In this document: positions 22,899 through 31,904 of the stretch, one piece after another
Layout of the letters: each line of letters starts with the position of its first letter
Position numbering within the stretch: the stretch's first letter is position 1
Source: Nocardia jinanensis
GTDB lineage: Bacteria > Actinomycetota > Actinomycetes > Mycobacteriales > Mycobacteriaceae
Length of the DNA: 64,000 nt
Assembly: GCF_014645735.1 (NCBI RefSeq)
Contig: NZ_BMMH01000007.1
Coordinates: forward strand, 124,001-188,000
Reading direction: 5' to 3'
Notes under the pieces: generated by a model
What the model was told of the DNA's origin: nothing
The model's database searches: none
Seen by the model: only the letters and a program-made list of their open reading frames with translations
Made by a program: the position numbers and the translations under genes

Positions 22899-24460
22899 TC
22901 CCGGCTCCCGCCCGCGATCAGGTCCGGGAGGTCGGTTCGCACCACCTTGCCCATGGCATTGATCGGCAGCGCGTCGACCACCGCCCACACCTCGGGAACC
23001 TTGTAACCGGCGAGCTCGGCTCGGCAGTGTCGCGCCAACTCCGTGAAATCGACTGTCTGCCCGCTGGTTTCGATCACCGCCGCCACCTGCTGGCCCAGCC
23101 GCTCGTGCGGCACTCCGCACACTGCCGCCTTGCCGACGGCCGGATGGCCCGCCAGCACCCGCTCCACCTCGAGCGGATAGACATTCGCGCTGCCACGAAT
23201 GATGACCATCTTCTTGCGGTCCATGATCGTGAGCCAGCCGTCCGCGTCGACGGTGCCGATATCGCCGGTGGCGATCGGCCCGTCCGGCGGCGGAACCACC
23301 CGCCCGCCGGACCAGTGCCCGAGCATCGGTCGCCAGAGTCCGGCCCACGGCCCGTCCGTGCGCCCGGTCAGTCGTAATTCGCCCAGTTCGCCTGTGGGAA
23401 GCCGATTTCCGTCGTCGTCGTAGGCCGCGACATCGTACTGGGGCAGTACCCGGCCGCTGGCCCGTTGCTGCCACCGGTCGCCGGGCGGGTCGATGGCGAC
23501 CACGGTCGGCGCCTCGGTGAGGCCGTAGGTGACCCGCGGTACCGGACCGTGAGCGTCCGCGAACGCCGTGCGGACCGCGTCCGGGGTATCGCTGCCGCCG
23601 CTCCACACCTCCCGCAGCGAACTCAGGTCGAGTTCCGGGCGGGCGGCCAGATCGTAGAGCTGGGCCGGGGCGCCGTTCCATACGGTCACCCCGTGGGTGG
23701 CGATCCATTCCGCGACCCCCGCGACATCGCGGCGGTCCATGATCACCGCGCACCCGCCGGCCTGCGCGGTGAGGAGAGTGGACAGCACCATCAAATTCAG
23801 GATGGTCAGCGGGAAACTGTCGCCCTTGCGCAGTTCCGGCCCCCAGCCGCGGGTGGCGACCAGCGCGGCGCCGGGTAGCAGGAGATTGCGCTGACTGTGT
23901 ACCACCGCTTTCGGCCGCCCCGATGTTCCGCTGGTGAAGGCGATCCCGGCGGGGGCGTCCGGGTCCGGGGCGCTGCCGGGTGCCGCTCGTTCGCGCTGCG
24001 CGGCGGCCCACCGTTCCTTGTCGACGCAGGCGGGCGAGGCGACCAGACAGCGGGGCCCGGCCAGTACGACGCGCGGTTCGATCAGATCGTGCAGGTACTG
24101 CTGTTCGGTCGCGGCCAATGCCTCGCCGATTCCCGCCCAGACCGCGCCGATGCGCTGGGCCCCGTGGAAGGCGGCCACGATCTCGAGATCGTTGGGCAGG
24201 CAGGCCGCGACCCGGTCGCCGGGGCGCACCCCGAACGACCACAGTGCGGCCGCGGCCGCATCGGCCTGTTCGTCGAGTTCGCGGTAGGTCCAGGAGCCCG
24301 ACGCGGCGACGACTGCGGTGGCATTCGGATTCGCGGCGAGCGCCGGTTCCAGCACCTCGCCGATGGAGGCCGGTAACCGGGCACCCGCGCCGGAGCCGCC
24401 GCGGAGTGCGGCGTTCTCGCCGCCGCCGGGTCCGGTGTACTCGCCATTGAAACTGGGCAC
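22895..24460 (-). CDS. Acyl-CoA synthetase (AMP-forming)
   Basis: A 521-residue ANL ligase with the loop FTSGTSGRPKAVVHS near 175, YGLTEAPTVV near 315, GDIGTVDADGWLTIMDRKKM near 400, and the C-terminal catalytic lysine in INAMGKVVRTDLP. It produces an acyl-CoA from a free acid, ATP and CoA. It is shorter than the 18006 synthetase and only distantly similar, so the two probably act on different acids. The stop overlaps the SDR start. The gene diverges from a CoA-transferase operon, and the 81-base gap carries a motif similar to the palindrome at 4192. Confidence 0.92.
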   Translation of the reverse strand: MPSFNGEYTGPGGGENAALRGGSGAGARLPASIGEVLEPALAANPNATAVVAASGSWTYRELDEQADAAAAALWSFGVRPGDRVAACLPNDLEIVAAFHGAQRIGAVWAGIGEALAATEQQYLHDLIEPRVVLAGPRCLVASPACVDKERWAAAQRERAAPGSAPDPDAPAGIAFTSGTSGRPKAVVHSQRNLLLPGAALVATRGWGPELRKGDSFPLTILNLMVLSTLLTAQAGGCAVIMDRRDVAGVAEWIATHGVTVWNGAPAQLYDLAARPELDLSSLREVWSGGSDTPDAVRTAFADAHGPVPRVTYGLTEAPTVVAIDPPGDRWQQRASGRVLPQYDVAAYDDDGNRLPTGELGELRLTGRTDGPWAGLWRPMLGHWSGGRVVPPPDGPIATGDIGTVDADGWLTIMDRKKMVIIRGSANVYPLEVERVLAGHPAVGKAAVCGVPHERLGQQVAAVIETSGQTVDFTELARHCRAELAGYKVPEVWAVVDALPINAMGKVVRTDLPDLIAGGSRE

Positions 24461-24475
24461 CCATACTTGATATCA

Positions 24476-24496
24476 CTATCCTTACAAAGATTCATC
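24476..24496. promoter_or_regulatory. Motif shared with the 4192 palindrome
   Basis: CTATCCTTACAAAGATTCATC lies between the divergent ligase and CoA-transferase genes. It matches CAATCCTTATTAGGATTGAAG at 4192-4212 in about 14 of 21 positions, with the CTTA core and GATT half-site kept. It may be a weaker site for the same regulator, controlling both divergent operons. Confidence 0.4.
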
Positions 24497-24541
24497 AGAT
24501 AGCCGTCGATTTGTTCGGGCGGCCCGGTGGAGGTAGAGCGT

Positions 24542-25738
24542 ATGCAGCACACAGGGCCGCTGGCCGGGGTGCGGGTGATCGATCTGACCGCGATGGTGAT
24601 GGGTCCCTACTGCACCCAGATCATGGCCGATATGGGCGCCGATGTGATCAAGGTGGAACCCCCGGCCGGTGATAACACCCGCCATATCTCGGTGGGCCCG
24701 GCGCCGGGAATGGCGGGCGTATTCGTCAACGTCAATCGCGGGAAACGCAGTGTCGTCCTGGACCTCCGGGAACCGGCGGGCAAATCCGCGCTGCGCGAAC
24801 TGGTCGCGGGCGCCGATGTGTTCATCCACTCCATGCGCGGCAGAGCTGTCGCCGCGCTCGGATTCGGCTATGAGCAGGTCGCGGCGGTGAATCCGGCGAT
24901 CGTCTACACGAACTGCTATGGGTACGGCCGGCGCGGACCCGATGCCGATCGCACCGCCTACGACGATACGATCCAGGCCGAATGCGGTCTGCCTTATGTA
25001 CAGGAACTTCTCACCGGCACACCGGGTTACGTGGGCACCATCATGGCCGACAAGATCGCCGGCCTGACCGCCGTCTACGCCACCACGATGGCGCTGTTCC
25101 ACCGCGAGCGGACCGGGGAGGGGCAGGAGGTGGAGGTCGCGATGTTCGAGACCATGGCCGCCTTCATGCTGGTCGAACACGCCAACGGTGCCCTTTTCGA
25201 ACCGGCGCTGGGTACCGCCGCCTATCCCCGTGCGGTGACTCCCGAACGTACCCCGTACCGCACTTCCGACGGTTATCTGTCCGCGCTCGTCTACAACGAC
25301 AAACAGTGGACGGCCTTCGTGAACGCGGTCCGCCCGGCCTGGAACGGCCCGGAGTTCACGACGCTGGCCCAGCGCGCCCGGTGCATCGATACCGTCTACG
25401 CCCATCTGCGCGCGACCTTCGCCACCCGCACCACCGCGGAATGGCTCGAACTGCTGAACTCCCTGGACATTCCGGCCGCGCCGGTACGCACCCTGGATGA
25501 TCTCTTTGACAACCCGCACCTGAACGCGGCGGGTTTCTTCGAAACCGTGCACAGCCCCGACGGCCCGCTGCGCTTCCCCGGCCCGCCGACCTGGTTCTCC
25601 CGTACCCCCGGTCGGGTGGCCGGTCCGGCGCCCCGGCTGGGCGCCCACACCCGCGAAGTGCTGGACGCGGTACGGGTCGCCACGCGCGATCCGGACCCCA
25701 CCGGCCCGGTCGGTAACGGCAGGGGAACCCGGGCATGA
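24542..25738 (+). CDS. Family III CoA transferase (CaiB/BaiF)
   Basis: A 398-residue CaiB/BaiF-type transferase: VIDLTAMVMGPYCTQIMADM near the start, VIKVEPPAGD, VNRGKRSVVLDLREPAGK near 65-82, and a central YDDTIQAECGLP that holds the probable catalytic Asp. It moves CoA between thioesters and a free acid without ATP. ATG at 24542 is preceded by GGTGGAGGT; the GTG 15 bases upstream is less likely. The stop overlaps the next CoA-transferase gene (ATGA). The motif at 24476-24496 is its likely control site. Donor and acceptor are unknown; racemase activity, as in other members, is an alternative. Confidence 0.92.
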   Translation: MQHTGPLAGVRVIDLTAMVMGPYCTQIMADMGADVIKVEPPAGDNTRHISVGPAPGMAGVFVNVNRGKRSVVLDLREPAGKSALRELVAGADVFIHSMRGRAVAALGFGYEQVAAVNPAIVYTNCYGYGRRGPDADRTAYDDTIQAECGLPYVQELLTGTPGYVGTIMADKIAGLTAVYATTMALFHRERTGEGQEVEVAMFETMAAFMLVEHANGALFEPALGTAAYPRAVTPERTPYRTSDGYLSALVYNDKQWTAFVNAVRPAWNGPEFTTLAQRARCIDTVYAHLRATFATRTTAEWLELLNSLDIPAAPVRTLDDLFDNPHLNAAGFFETVHSPDGPLRFPGPPTWFSRTPGRVAGPAPRLGAHTREVLDAVRVATRDPDPTGPVGNGRGTRA

Positions 25739-26994
25739 GCGATATCGCCATCGATCTGGGGGAGTGGCTGCGGCCGGGCGACCGGGTCGTCATCGGGCAG
25801 GCCTGCGGTGAGCCGACCACCTTGATCGATGCCCTCATCGATCAAGGGCCCCGGATCGGAAACCTGTCCGCGTTCACCGCCACCAGTTTCTCCGGCTTGT
25901 TCGCACCCGGTACCAGCCGGTCGTTCGCGCTGTCGAGTATGGGAGCCATCGGTGCGTTGCGCAGTCTGACCAGAACTCACGAACTCGATATCGTGCCCTG
26001 TCACGTCGGCCGGGTGGCCGCCATGATCGAATCCGGCGAACTCGGCTGCGATGTGGCCTTCGTCCAGGTCAGCCCCGCGGATGCCGACGGTAGGCACAGT
26101 TTCGGGCTGATCAGCGATTACGTCCGTGCGGCGGTTTCCCGGGCCCGGGTGGTGATCGCGGAGGTGAACGAGCAGGTGCCCTACACCTTCGGCGAATCAT
26201 TGGCCGCCACCGAGATCGATTGCGCGGTAGCCGTATCGAGCCCGCCGGTCGAGGTGCCACCCGCCGCGATCGCGGCCGTGGACGAGGCGATCGCGCGCCA
26301 CATCACCGACTACATCGGCGACGGCGCGGTACTGCAGGTCGGGATCGGCGCCGTCCCCGACGCGGTGGTGCGGTCGCTGCGCGATCGCCGCGACCTCGGC
26401 GTCCACTCGGGGATGCTGGGTGACGGTCTGGTGGATCTCGTCGAGGCCGGGGTGATCACCAACGCACGCAAAAGGATCGACCGGGGTGTCTCGGTCACCG
26501 GCGCGCTCATCGGCACCCGGCGTCTCTACGATTTCGCGCACCGCAACCCGGCGGTGCGCATGTGCGCGACGTCCTACACCCACGATGCTGCCGTACTCGC
26601 CCAGGTCGAGAACCTCGTCACGCTCAATTCCGCCCTGGAGGTGGATCTGACCGGACAGGTGAACGCGGAACAATCCGGCGAGAGCTATCTCGGCGGTACC
26701 GGCGGCCAGGTGGATTTCGTGCGGGCCGGGCTGCGCTCGCCCGGCGGCCGGTCGATTATCGCGCTGCCCGCCACCGCCCGAAACGGCACCGTCAGCCGGA
26801 TCGCCGCGGTGCTGTCCGGGCCGGTCACCACCGCCCGGAGCGAAGTGGACATCGTGGTCACCGAGTACGGTGCCGCCGAACTGGCGGGGCGGTCGCTGGC
26901 CGACCGCGCCCGCCGCCTGATCGGTATCGCACACCCGGACTTCCGCGACGATCTGGCCCGCACCGCGCATCTCATCGCGAAGCGAGGTTTCTAG
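25735..26994 (+). CDS. Acetyl-CoA hydrolase/transferase family protein
   Basis: A 419-residue family I-type CoA transferase resembling 4-hydroxybutyrate CoA-transferase and acetyl-CoA hydrolase. QVGIGAVPDAVVRSLRD near 202, HSGMLGDGLVDLVEAGVITN near 222, and NSALEVDLTGQVNAE near 303, where the catalytic glutamate of the family is expected, support this. A C-terminal VTEYGAAELAGRSLADRAR motif completes the domain. It is coupled to the preceding family III transferase and immediately followed (TAGATG) by a crotonase. Two unrelated CoA transferases in one operon suggest separate CoA transfers, for example loading and off-loading of the acid. Confidence 0.9.
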   Translation: MSDIAIDLGEWLRPGDRVVIGQACGEPTTLIDALIDQGPRIGNLSAFTATSFSGLFAPGTSRSFALSSMGAIGALRSLTRTHELDIVPCHVGRVAAMIESGELGCDVAFVQVSPADADGRHSFGLISDYVRAAVSRARVVIAEVNEQVPYTFGESLAATEIDCAVAVSSPPVEVPPAAIAAVDEAIARHITDYIGDGAVLQVGIGAVPDAVVRSLRDRRDLGVHSGMLGDGLVDLVEAGVITNARKRIDRGVSVTGALIGTRRLYDFAHRNPAVRMCATSYTHDAAVLAQVENLVTLNSALEVDLTGQVNAEQSGESYLGGTGGQVDFVRAGLRSPGGRSIIALPATARNGTVSRIAAVLSGPVTTARSEVDIVVTEYGAAELAGRSLADRARRLIGIAHPDFRDDLARTAHLIAKRGF

Positions 26995-27762
26995 ATGGAG
27001 GACGCCGTACTCTTCGATGCCCGCGACGACGGCATCGCGGTGATCACCCTCAACCGCCCGCATACCCGCAACTGTCTGTCCGCGGAGGTCCGGGCCGGAT
27101 TGTTCGCGGCCTGGGACCGTTTCGAAAACGACCCGGCGCTGCGGATCGCGATTCTCACCGCAGCCGGACCGAAGGCGTTCTGCGCGGGCGGTGATCTGCG
27201 CGAGATGGTGGATACCGGGATGGCCGAACCGCCCCGGGACATGTTCCCCGTCCCCTACGACACCATCGAGCTGTCCAAGCCCACGATCGCCGCGGTCAAC
27301 GGTGCCGCTTTCGCCGGTGGCTGGATGATCGCCCAGGCCTGTGATCTGTGCGTGGCCAGTACCACCGCGACCTTCGCGGTGAGCGAGGTGAAGGTGGGGC
27401 GCAGTTCGCCGTGGGCCGCACCGCTGATCCATATGATCCCGCAGCGCGTCATGATGGAGATCCTGCTCACCGGTAACCCGATCAGCGCGGCCCGAGCCTA
27501 TGAGATCGGCCTGGTGAACCGATTGTCCGAACCGGGCGAATTGCTCGATACCGCACTGGAACTGGCCGCCTCGGTGCTGGCAGGTGCTCCGCTATCGGTG
27601 CGAGCTGCCCGCGAAACCGTGATGCTGGCAACGGAGATGGGGCGGTCGGCCGCACTGCGGGCGGCCCGGCACGCGTCGGCGCGGGCCTATCACAGCGCGG
27701 ACGCCCGAGAGGGCCCGGCGGCGTTCGCGGCCGAGCGGTCGCCGCGGTGGACGGGGAAGTGA
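26995..27762 (+). CDS. Crotonase-family protein with one catalytic Glu
   Basis: A 255-residue crotonase: NRPHTRNCLSAEV near 20, AFCAGGDLREM near 61-71, and AFAGGWMIAQACD near 105. The first hydratase glutamate is replaced by M111, while the second is kept as E131 (FAVSEVKVG). This pattern occurs in enoyl-CoA isomerases and atypical hydratases, so hydration is uncertain. It starts right after the stop of the CoA-transferase gene and ends the 24542-27762 operon. It probably handles an unsaturated CoA ester produced by the pathway. Confidence 0.88.
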   Translation: MEDAVLFDARDDGIAVITLNRPHTRNCLSAEVRAGLFAAWDRFENDPALRIAILTAAGPKAFCAGGDLREMVDTGMAEPPRDMFPVPYDTIELSKPTIAAVNGAAFAGGWMIAQACDLCVASTTATFAVSEVKVGRSSPWAAPLIHMIPQRVMMEILLTGNPISAARAYEIGLVNRLSEPGELLDTALELAASVLAGAPLSVRAARETVMLATEMGRSAALRAARHASARAYHSADAREGPAAFAAERSPRWTGK

Positions 27763-27855
27763 GACGGCTCCCGGTTCGGCGTGGGCCGGTGTGCCACAGC
27801 GGTCGCATCCCGTCGCGCCGAAAACCCCGGGGTGGAGCGAGCCGGGATAGTTCCT

Positions 27856-27893
27856 TCGTACAAAATCGTACAAAATCGTACAAAATCGTATAC
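27856..27893. repeat. Decamer tandem repeat, 3.5 copies of CAAAATCGTA
   Basis: The unit CAAAATCGTA is repeated exactly three times at 27861-27890, with partial copies on both sides (TCGTA before, TACG after). The period of 10 bp equals about one helical turn, so all units face the same side of the DNA. It lies 165 bp upstream of the DJ-1-family gene in a 295-bp gap without genes and is strikingly AT-rich for the window. An array of regulator-binding sites is the likeliest role; a simple slippage repeat is the alternative. Confidence 0.8.
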
Positions 27894-28057
27894 GCCCGTG
27901 CCGGTTATCGGATTGTTGTGGCGGCGTATCTGCGTGTGCAGAAGAATTCCGGCTGTTGCTGTCGCCGCAGGTCGGACTTATAGTGGATGCGGCTTCGGGC
28001 TGAGCGAGTACCGACCCATTCGCTCACAGCCTTACAACCATGAGGGAGTAAGCTGTT

Positions 28058-28750
28058 ATGGCCGAAATTCTTTTCGTGGTGACCGGTGCCAGTTATTGGA
28101 CACTGAAGGACGGCACCCGACACCCGACCGGGTATTGGGCCGAAGAATTCGCCGCCCCCTACAGTGCGCTGAGCGGGGCCGGTCATCGAATCGTGGTGGC
28201 GACCCCCGGCGGAGTGGTGCCACATGTCGACCTGATGAGTCTGCGACCATCGATGGCCGGCGGTGAACAGATCGCTCGAGATCTGGAAGAAACCTTGCGC
28301 TCCGCCGAGGAGTTGCGCAGACCGATCGAATTGTCCGACGCCCGCTCGGCGGATTACGACGCCGTGTACTACCCCGGTGGTCACGGTCCCATGGAGGACC
28401 TGTGGAGGGACGCCGACTCGGGCAGGTTGCTGACCGCGGCTCTTGTTTCGGGTAAGCCGCTGGCCATCGTCTGCCACGCACCGGTGGCCTTGCTGGCGAC
28501 CAGACGCAACGGTATATCACCTTTCGCCGGGTACCGCCTGACGGCTTATACCAACGATGAGGAGGACGCCGTCGGATTGCGCGATAAGGCGTTCTGGACC
28601 GCCGAGGACGAACTGGTCAAGCTCGGTGTCGACTTCACTCGAGGGGAGATGTGGGAGCCCTACACCGTTGTCGACCGAAATTTGTTCACGGGCCAGAACC
28701 CGGCTTCCGCCGGGCCTCTCGCCGAAAAGGTTCTCGAGGTCCTCTCATAA
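28058..28750 (+). CDS. DJ-1/PfpI family protein, Hsp31/glyoxalase III-like
   Basis: A 230-residue class I glutamine-amidotransferase-fold protein. It has the acidic residue region GYWAEEFAAPY (E29/E30), VYYPGGHGPMEDLW near 104, and the nucleophile elbow AIVCHAPVALL with C139-H140. These match Hsp31-type proteins, which remove methylglyoxal adducts or act as glyoxalase III/deglycase; protease activity is less likely. ATG at 28058 is preceded by GAGGGAG. The gene stands alone. The phased decamer repeat upstream may regulate it. It is unrelated in subtype to the exported DJ-1 protein at 15205. Confidence 0.9.
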   Translation: MAEILFVVTGASYWTLKDGTRHPTGYWAEEFAAPYSALSGAGHRIVVATPGGVVPHVDLMSLRPSMAGGEQIARDLEETLRSAEELRRPIELSDARSADYDAVYYPGGHGPMEDLWRDADSGRLLTAALVSGKPLAIVCHAPVALLATRRNGISPFAGYRLTAYTNDEEDAVGLRDKAFWTAEDELVKLGVDFTRGEMWEPYTVVDRNLFTGQNPASAGPLAEKVLEVLS

Positions 28751-29041
28751 CCCGGAATTATCGCTCGGCCGTATTTCATCGACTCTGTAGATATCTCGTT
28801 CCCGCTCTCCGGAAAGACCCGCTCCGAGAACGGGAAAGCAGCTACGAGAGTGGCCCCGGACCCGGAATCGGTGGCCCGGAACCTCGATGTGCCGTAGGGA
28901 ATCCGTAAATCGTCGCCCGCGGTGTTCCGCGGGACGATCCGGCTCGGCCCCCGAACCGCAGCGCAGTGCCGAGCAGCCGACGACGGAGGCGCCACCGGCA
29001 CGATCCTCCCCGTCGGGGCGGGCGATCCGGGTATGTGCCGG

Positions 29042-29917
29042 TCAGCGGGTGTGGTCCGGTGTGCGGGTGGTCTGCGCCCAGGACGCCAGGATTCGTAGAC
29101 GCTGTGCCGAGGGCGATCCGGGTTCGGGGGTGTAGATCATGAGGATGAGCCCCGGTTCGGCGGTGACAGCGAGCTCTTCGTAGGCCAGGACGAGTTCGCC
29201 GGCCACCGGGTGGTGGAAGCGTTTGGTGCCCGACCCGTGTGTGCGGACATCGTGGGCGCCCCAGAGCCGCCGGAAGGTTTCGCTGCGGGTCGACAGCTCG
29301 CCGACCAGGTCCTGCAGACCGCGATCGTGCGGGTCGCGCCCCGCCTCCGTGCGCATGATCGCCACGCACATCTCGGCGAACAGATCCCAGTCGGGATAGA
29401 AGTCGCGGGCGGCGGGGTCGAGGAACTGGAAACGCGCCAGATTGGGTGTGCGCCCGCCGTCGCCGAGCAGCGGCGAGTAGAAGGCGCGGCCGAGCTCGTT
29501 GGTCGCCAGGAGATCCTGCTGGGGGTTGCGGACGAAGGCGATCGCGTCGCGGATACTGTTCACCGCCCACTGCAGGCTCGGACGATTGACGGCCGTCCTG
29601 GTGGCCCGGCGGCGCCGGCGTCCGGAGGCCGGGATCCCGTCGGCCGCCCGGGCCAGATCGAGTAGATGGGCGCGTTCGGTGTCGTCGAGTTGCAGGGCCC
29701 CGGCGATCGCGTCCAGCACCGAGGCCGAGGCACCGGCGATGGCGCCGCGTTCCAGTTTGGCGTAGTACTCGACACTGACCCCTGCCAGAGCTGCCACTTC
29801 CGAGCGGCGCAGCCCGGGGACGCGGCGGTTGGGTGCCGCGAGAATCCCGGCGCGGGCGGGGGTGATCTTGGCGCGCCGCGACATCAGGAATTCGCGCACT
29901 TCGTCCCGATTGCCCAT
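29042..29917 (-). CDS. XRE-type regulator with MmyB-like ligand domain
   Basis: A 291-residue regulator. The N-terminal helix-turn-helix spans about residues 10-60 (LRRSEVAALAGVSVEYYAKL, then ERG), and the rest is an MmyB-like PAS-type domain with NPQQDLLATNELGRAFYSPL and HHPVAGELVLAYEELAV. Such proteins bind small ligands or fatty acids and usually repress a divergent oxidoreductase gene. Here the divergent gene is a zinc-type alcohol dehydrogenase at 30196. ATG at 29917 marks the family start, though the frame is open upstream. The 291 bases beyond its stop, up to the DJ-1 gene, hold no recognisable gene. Confidence 0.9.
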   Translation of the reverse strand: MGNRDEVREFLMSRRAKITPARAGILAAPNRRVPGLRRSEVAALAGVSVEYYAKLERGAIAGASASVLDAIAGALQLDDTERAHLLDLARAADGIPASGRRRRRATRTAVNRPSLQWAVNSIRDAIAFVRNPQQDLLATNELGRAFYSPLLGDGGRTPNLARFQFLDPAARDFYPDWDLFAEMCVAIMRTEAGRDPHDRGLQDLVGELSTRSETFRRLWGAHDVRTHGSGTKRFHHPVAGELVLAYEELAVTAEPGLILMIYTPEPGSPSAQRLRILASWAQTTRTPDHTR

Positions 29918-29968
29918 GCCGAAATCGTAGGTCCACGCCGCCGCAGCTGGGGTGCCCTGCTGGTACAC

Positions 29969-29978
29969 CCCTCGAGGG
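29969..29978. promoter_or_regulatory. Possible operator CCCTCGAGGG
   Basis: A perfect 10-bp palindrome with the flanks TGGTACAC and AGACTCCC, 52 bp upstream of the XRE-type regulator start in the divergent promoter region. It is a candidate binding site, based on position only. Confidence 0.35.
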
Positions 29979-30195
29979 AGACTCCCTGCCCCGCCGGCAC
30001 CGGGGTTGACTGGACACCGTCGCAGATCGGCCGCCTCCGGGCACGTCGTATTCGTCACGGTTCGGCGGACAGTCCCCTCGCGAGGTGTGTCCCGAGCGGT
30101 CCGTGGTAGCCGGGGCCAGCGTGGCGCCGGGAGTAGCAGGTGACGCGGCAGGACGATCTGTGGCGAACATCCGTGAACCGAAGGAGACGCTGAAC

Positions 30196-31218
30196 ATGCG
30201 TGGAGTCATCATGTACGCCCCGGGCGACGTGCGGGTCGAGGACCGCGCCGACCCGGAGATCATCGAGCCCACCGACGCGGTCATCCGCATCACCGCCACC
30301 TGTATCTGCGGGTCGGACCTGTGGCCCTACCGCGGTGTGGAGCCGGTCGAGGGCCCCACCCCGATGGGACACGAGTACATCGGCATCGTCGAGGAGATCG
30401 GCCCCGACGTGGCGGATATCGCCGTCGGCGATTTCGTGGTGGGATCTTTCTTCGCCTCCGACAACACCTGCGAGATCTGCCGAGCCGGATACCAGAGCCG
30501 CTGCGTGCACAACGTTCCGATGGGCTCGATCGGTACCCAGGCCGAACGGGCCCGGGTCCCGCTCGCGGACGGCACTCTCGTCACCGTCCCGGGCACCCCG
30601 GGCCCGGAGCAGTACCCGGGTCTGCTCGCGGCTTCCGATGTGCTCGGCACCGGCTGGTTCGCGGCCGTCGCCGCCGAGGCGGGCCCCGGGAAAACGGTCG
30701 TGGTCGTCGGTGACGGAGCGGTGGGGCTCCTCGCCGTCCTGGCCGCGAAACAACTCGGCGCCGACCGCATCATCGCCATGAGCCGCCACGCCGACCGTCA
30801 GGCTCTGGCCCGCAAATTCGGCGCCACCGATATCGTCGAGGAACGCGGTAAGGCCGGTGTGGCCAGGATCAAGGAACTCACCGGCGGGCTCGGCGCGCAT
30901 TCGGTCGTCGAAGCAGTCGGCACCCAGGAGTCGATGATGCAGGCCATCCGCGCCACCCGCGCCGGCGGCCATGTCGGCTACGTCGGTGTGGCCCATGATG
31001 TCGAACTCGACGGTATGGGGCTGTTCTTCTCCAGCGTCCACCTGCACGGTGGTCCCGCCCCGGTGCGCCGCTTCCTGCCCGGACTGATCGATCTTATCGT
31101 CCGCGGCGAGATCGACCCCGGCGAGGTCTTCGACCTCACCCTGCCGCTGGAACAGGCCGCCCAGGGTTACCGCGCGATGGACGAGCGCCGCGCCACCAAG
31201 GTCCTGCTGACGGTCTGA
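30196..31218 (+). CDS. Zinc-dependent alcohol dehydrogenase family protein
   Basis: A 340-residue medium-chain dehydrogenase. Catalytic-zinc ligands are seen in TCICGSDLWPYRG and MGHEYIGIVEEIG; the structural-zinc loop NTCEICRAGYQSRC has three cysteines, one fewer than usual. The nucleotide-binding GDGAVGLLAVLAAKQLGADR near 171-190 and SRHADR after it suggest NADP. ATG at 30196 follows AAGGAGACGC. It is divergent from the XRE/MmyB regulator and followed by a cupin gene with a hairpin between them. A role in aldehyde or alcohol detoxification under that regulator is a reasonable inference. Confidence 0.92.
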   Translation: MRGVIMYAPGDVRVEDRADPEIIEPTDAVIRITATCICGSDLWPYRGVEPVEGPTPMGHEYIGIVEEIGPDVADIAVGDFVVGSFFASDNTCEICRAGYQSRCVHNVPMGSIGTQAERARVPLADGTLVTVPGTPGPEQYPGLLAASDVLGTGWFAAVAAEAGPGKTVVVVGDGAVGLLAVLAAKQLGADRIIAMSRHADRQALARKFGATDIVEERGKAGVARIKELTGGLGAHSVVEAVGTQESMMQAIRATRAGGHVGYVGVAHDVELDGMGLFFSSVHLHGGPAPVRRFLPGLIDLIVRGEIDPGEVFDLTLPLEQAAQGYRAMDERRATKVLLTV

Positions 31219-31226
31219 CCTCCGCA

Positions 31227-31249
31227 CCGGCCGTTGCGGGTACGGCCGG
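31227..31249. terminator. Hairpin between ADH and cupin genes
   Basis: Perfect 8-nt arms CCGGCCGT and ACGGCCGG with a 7-nt loop, 9 bp after the dehydrogenase stop, without a T-tract. It could be a GC-rich terminator or attenuate the downstream cupin gene. Confidence 0.45.
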
Positions 31250-31290
31250 GCGCAGCGGTCACGAACGATACGACTCCGAAGGGACACTCG

Positions 31291-31686
31291 ATGGAGATAT
31301 TGGGCAAGCCGCCGACCACCACCGCACCTGCGGATATCTTCACCGGTCCGGTCTGGTTCGACACCGTCTACCGTGGTGCGGACCCGTCCCGGGCCAGGCT
31401 CAATGCCGTGCACTTCGCCCCCGGCGCCCGCACGAACTGGCACACGCACGGCCTCGGTCAGGTATTGCATGTCACCGAGGGCACTGCGCTGGTCGTCACC
31501 CGCGCCGGCGCCGTAGCCGTGCTGCGCCCGGGTGACACCGTGTGGTGCCCACCCGGCGAACAGCATTGGCACGGGGCCGGACCCGAGCATTTCATGACCC
31601 ATCTGGCCCTCTGGGAGGGCGATGACGTCGACTGGGCCGCACCGGTCACCGCCGCCGAGTACGAGCGGGCGGCATCGGGAATCTGA
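31291..31686 (+). CDS. Cupin domain protein
   Basis: A 131-residue single cupin. The metal-binding motif 1 is NWHTHGLGQVLHVTEG near 50-65 and motif 2 PGEQHWHGAGPEHF near 90-103, each with histidines positioned to bind one metal ion. Small cupins like this occur beside alcohol dehydrogenases as (R)-mandelonitrile lyase-like or unknown-function proteins. ATG at 31291 follows GAAGGGA. It probably belongs to the regulon of the XRE/MmyB regulator together with the dehydrogenase upstream. Confidence 0.88.
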   Translation: MEILGKPPTTTAPADIFTGPVWFDTVYRGADPSRARLNAVHFAPGARTNWHTHGLGQVLHVTEGTALVVTRAGAVAVLRPGDTVWCPPGEQHWHGAGPEHFMTHLALWEGDDVDWAAPVTAAEYERAASGI

Positions 31687-31695
31687 ACCCCGTGG

Positions 31696-31899
31696 TCAGC
31701 TCTCCGACTCGTCGACGATCTTGATCGCCCACTCGGGGCAGGCGTCCTTGGCGGTCAGCACAGCCTCGTGCAGATCGTCGGGGATGTCCTCGGAGACGGC
31801 CTCGGCATAGCCGTAATCGTTGAGCGCGAATACCTCCGAGCACAGCGTGGTGCAGATACCGTGGCCCTTGCAGGAGTCCTCGTCGACGATGACCTTCAT
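31696..31899 (-). CDS. [3Fe-4S] ferredoxin, P450 partner
   Basis: A 67-residue ferredoxin with CKGHGICTTLC near residues 10-20 and a distal CPEWAI near 54. This C-x5-C-x3-C...CP arrangement with H in the second cluster position is typical of single-cluster actinobacterial ferredoxins that feed cytochromes P450. It starts six bases after the stop of the P450 gene and is certainly its partner. No ferredoxin reductase is encoded nearby, so a housekeeping reductase must supply electrons. Confidence 0.93.
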   Translation of the reverse strand: MKVIVDEDSCKGHGICTTLCSEVFALNDYGYAEAVSEDIPDDLHEAVLTAKDACPEWAIKIVDESES

Positions 31900-31904
31900 C
31901 TGGT

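Noticed and set aside
27856..27893. CRISPR array or origin iterons
   Set aside because: The 10-bp units have no spacers, and there are no cas or replication genes nearby.
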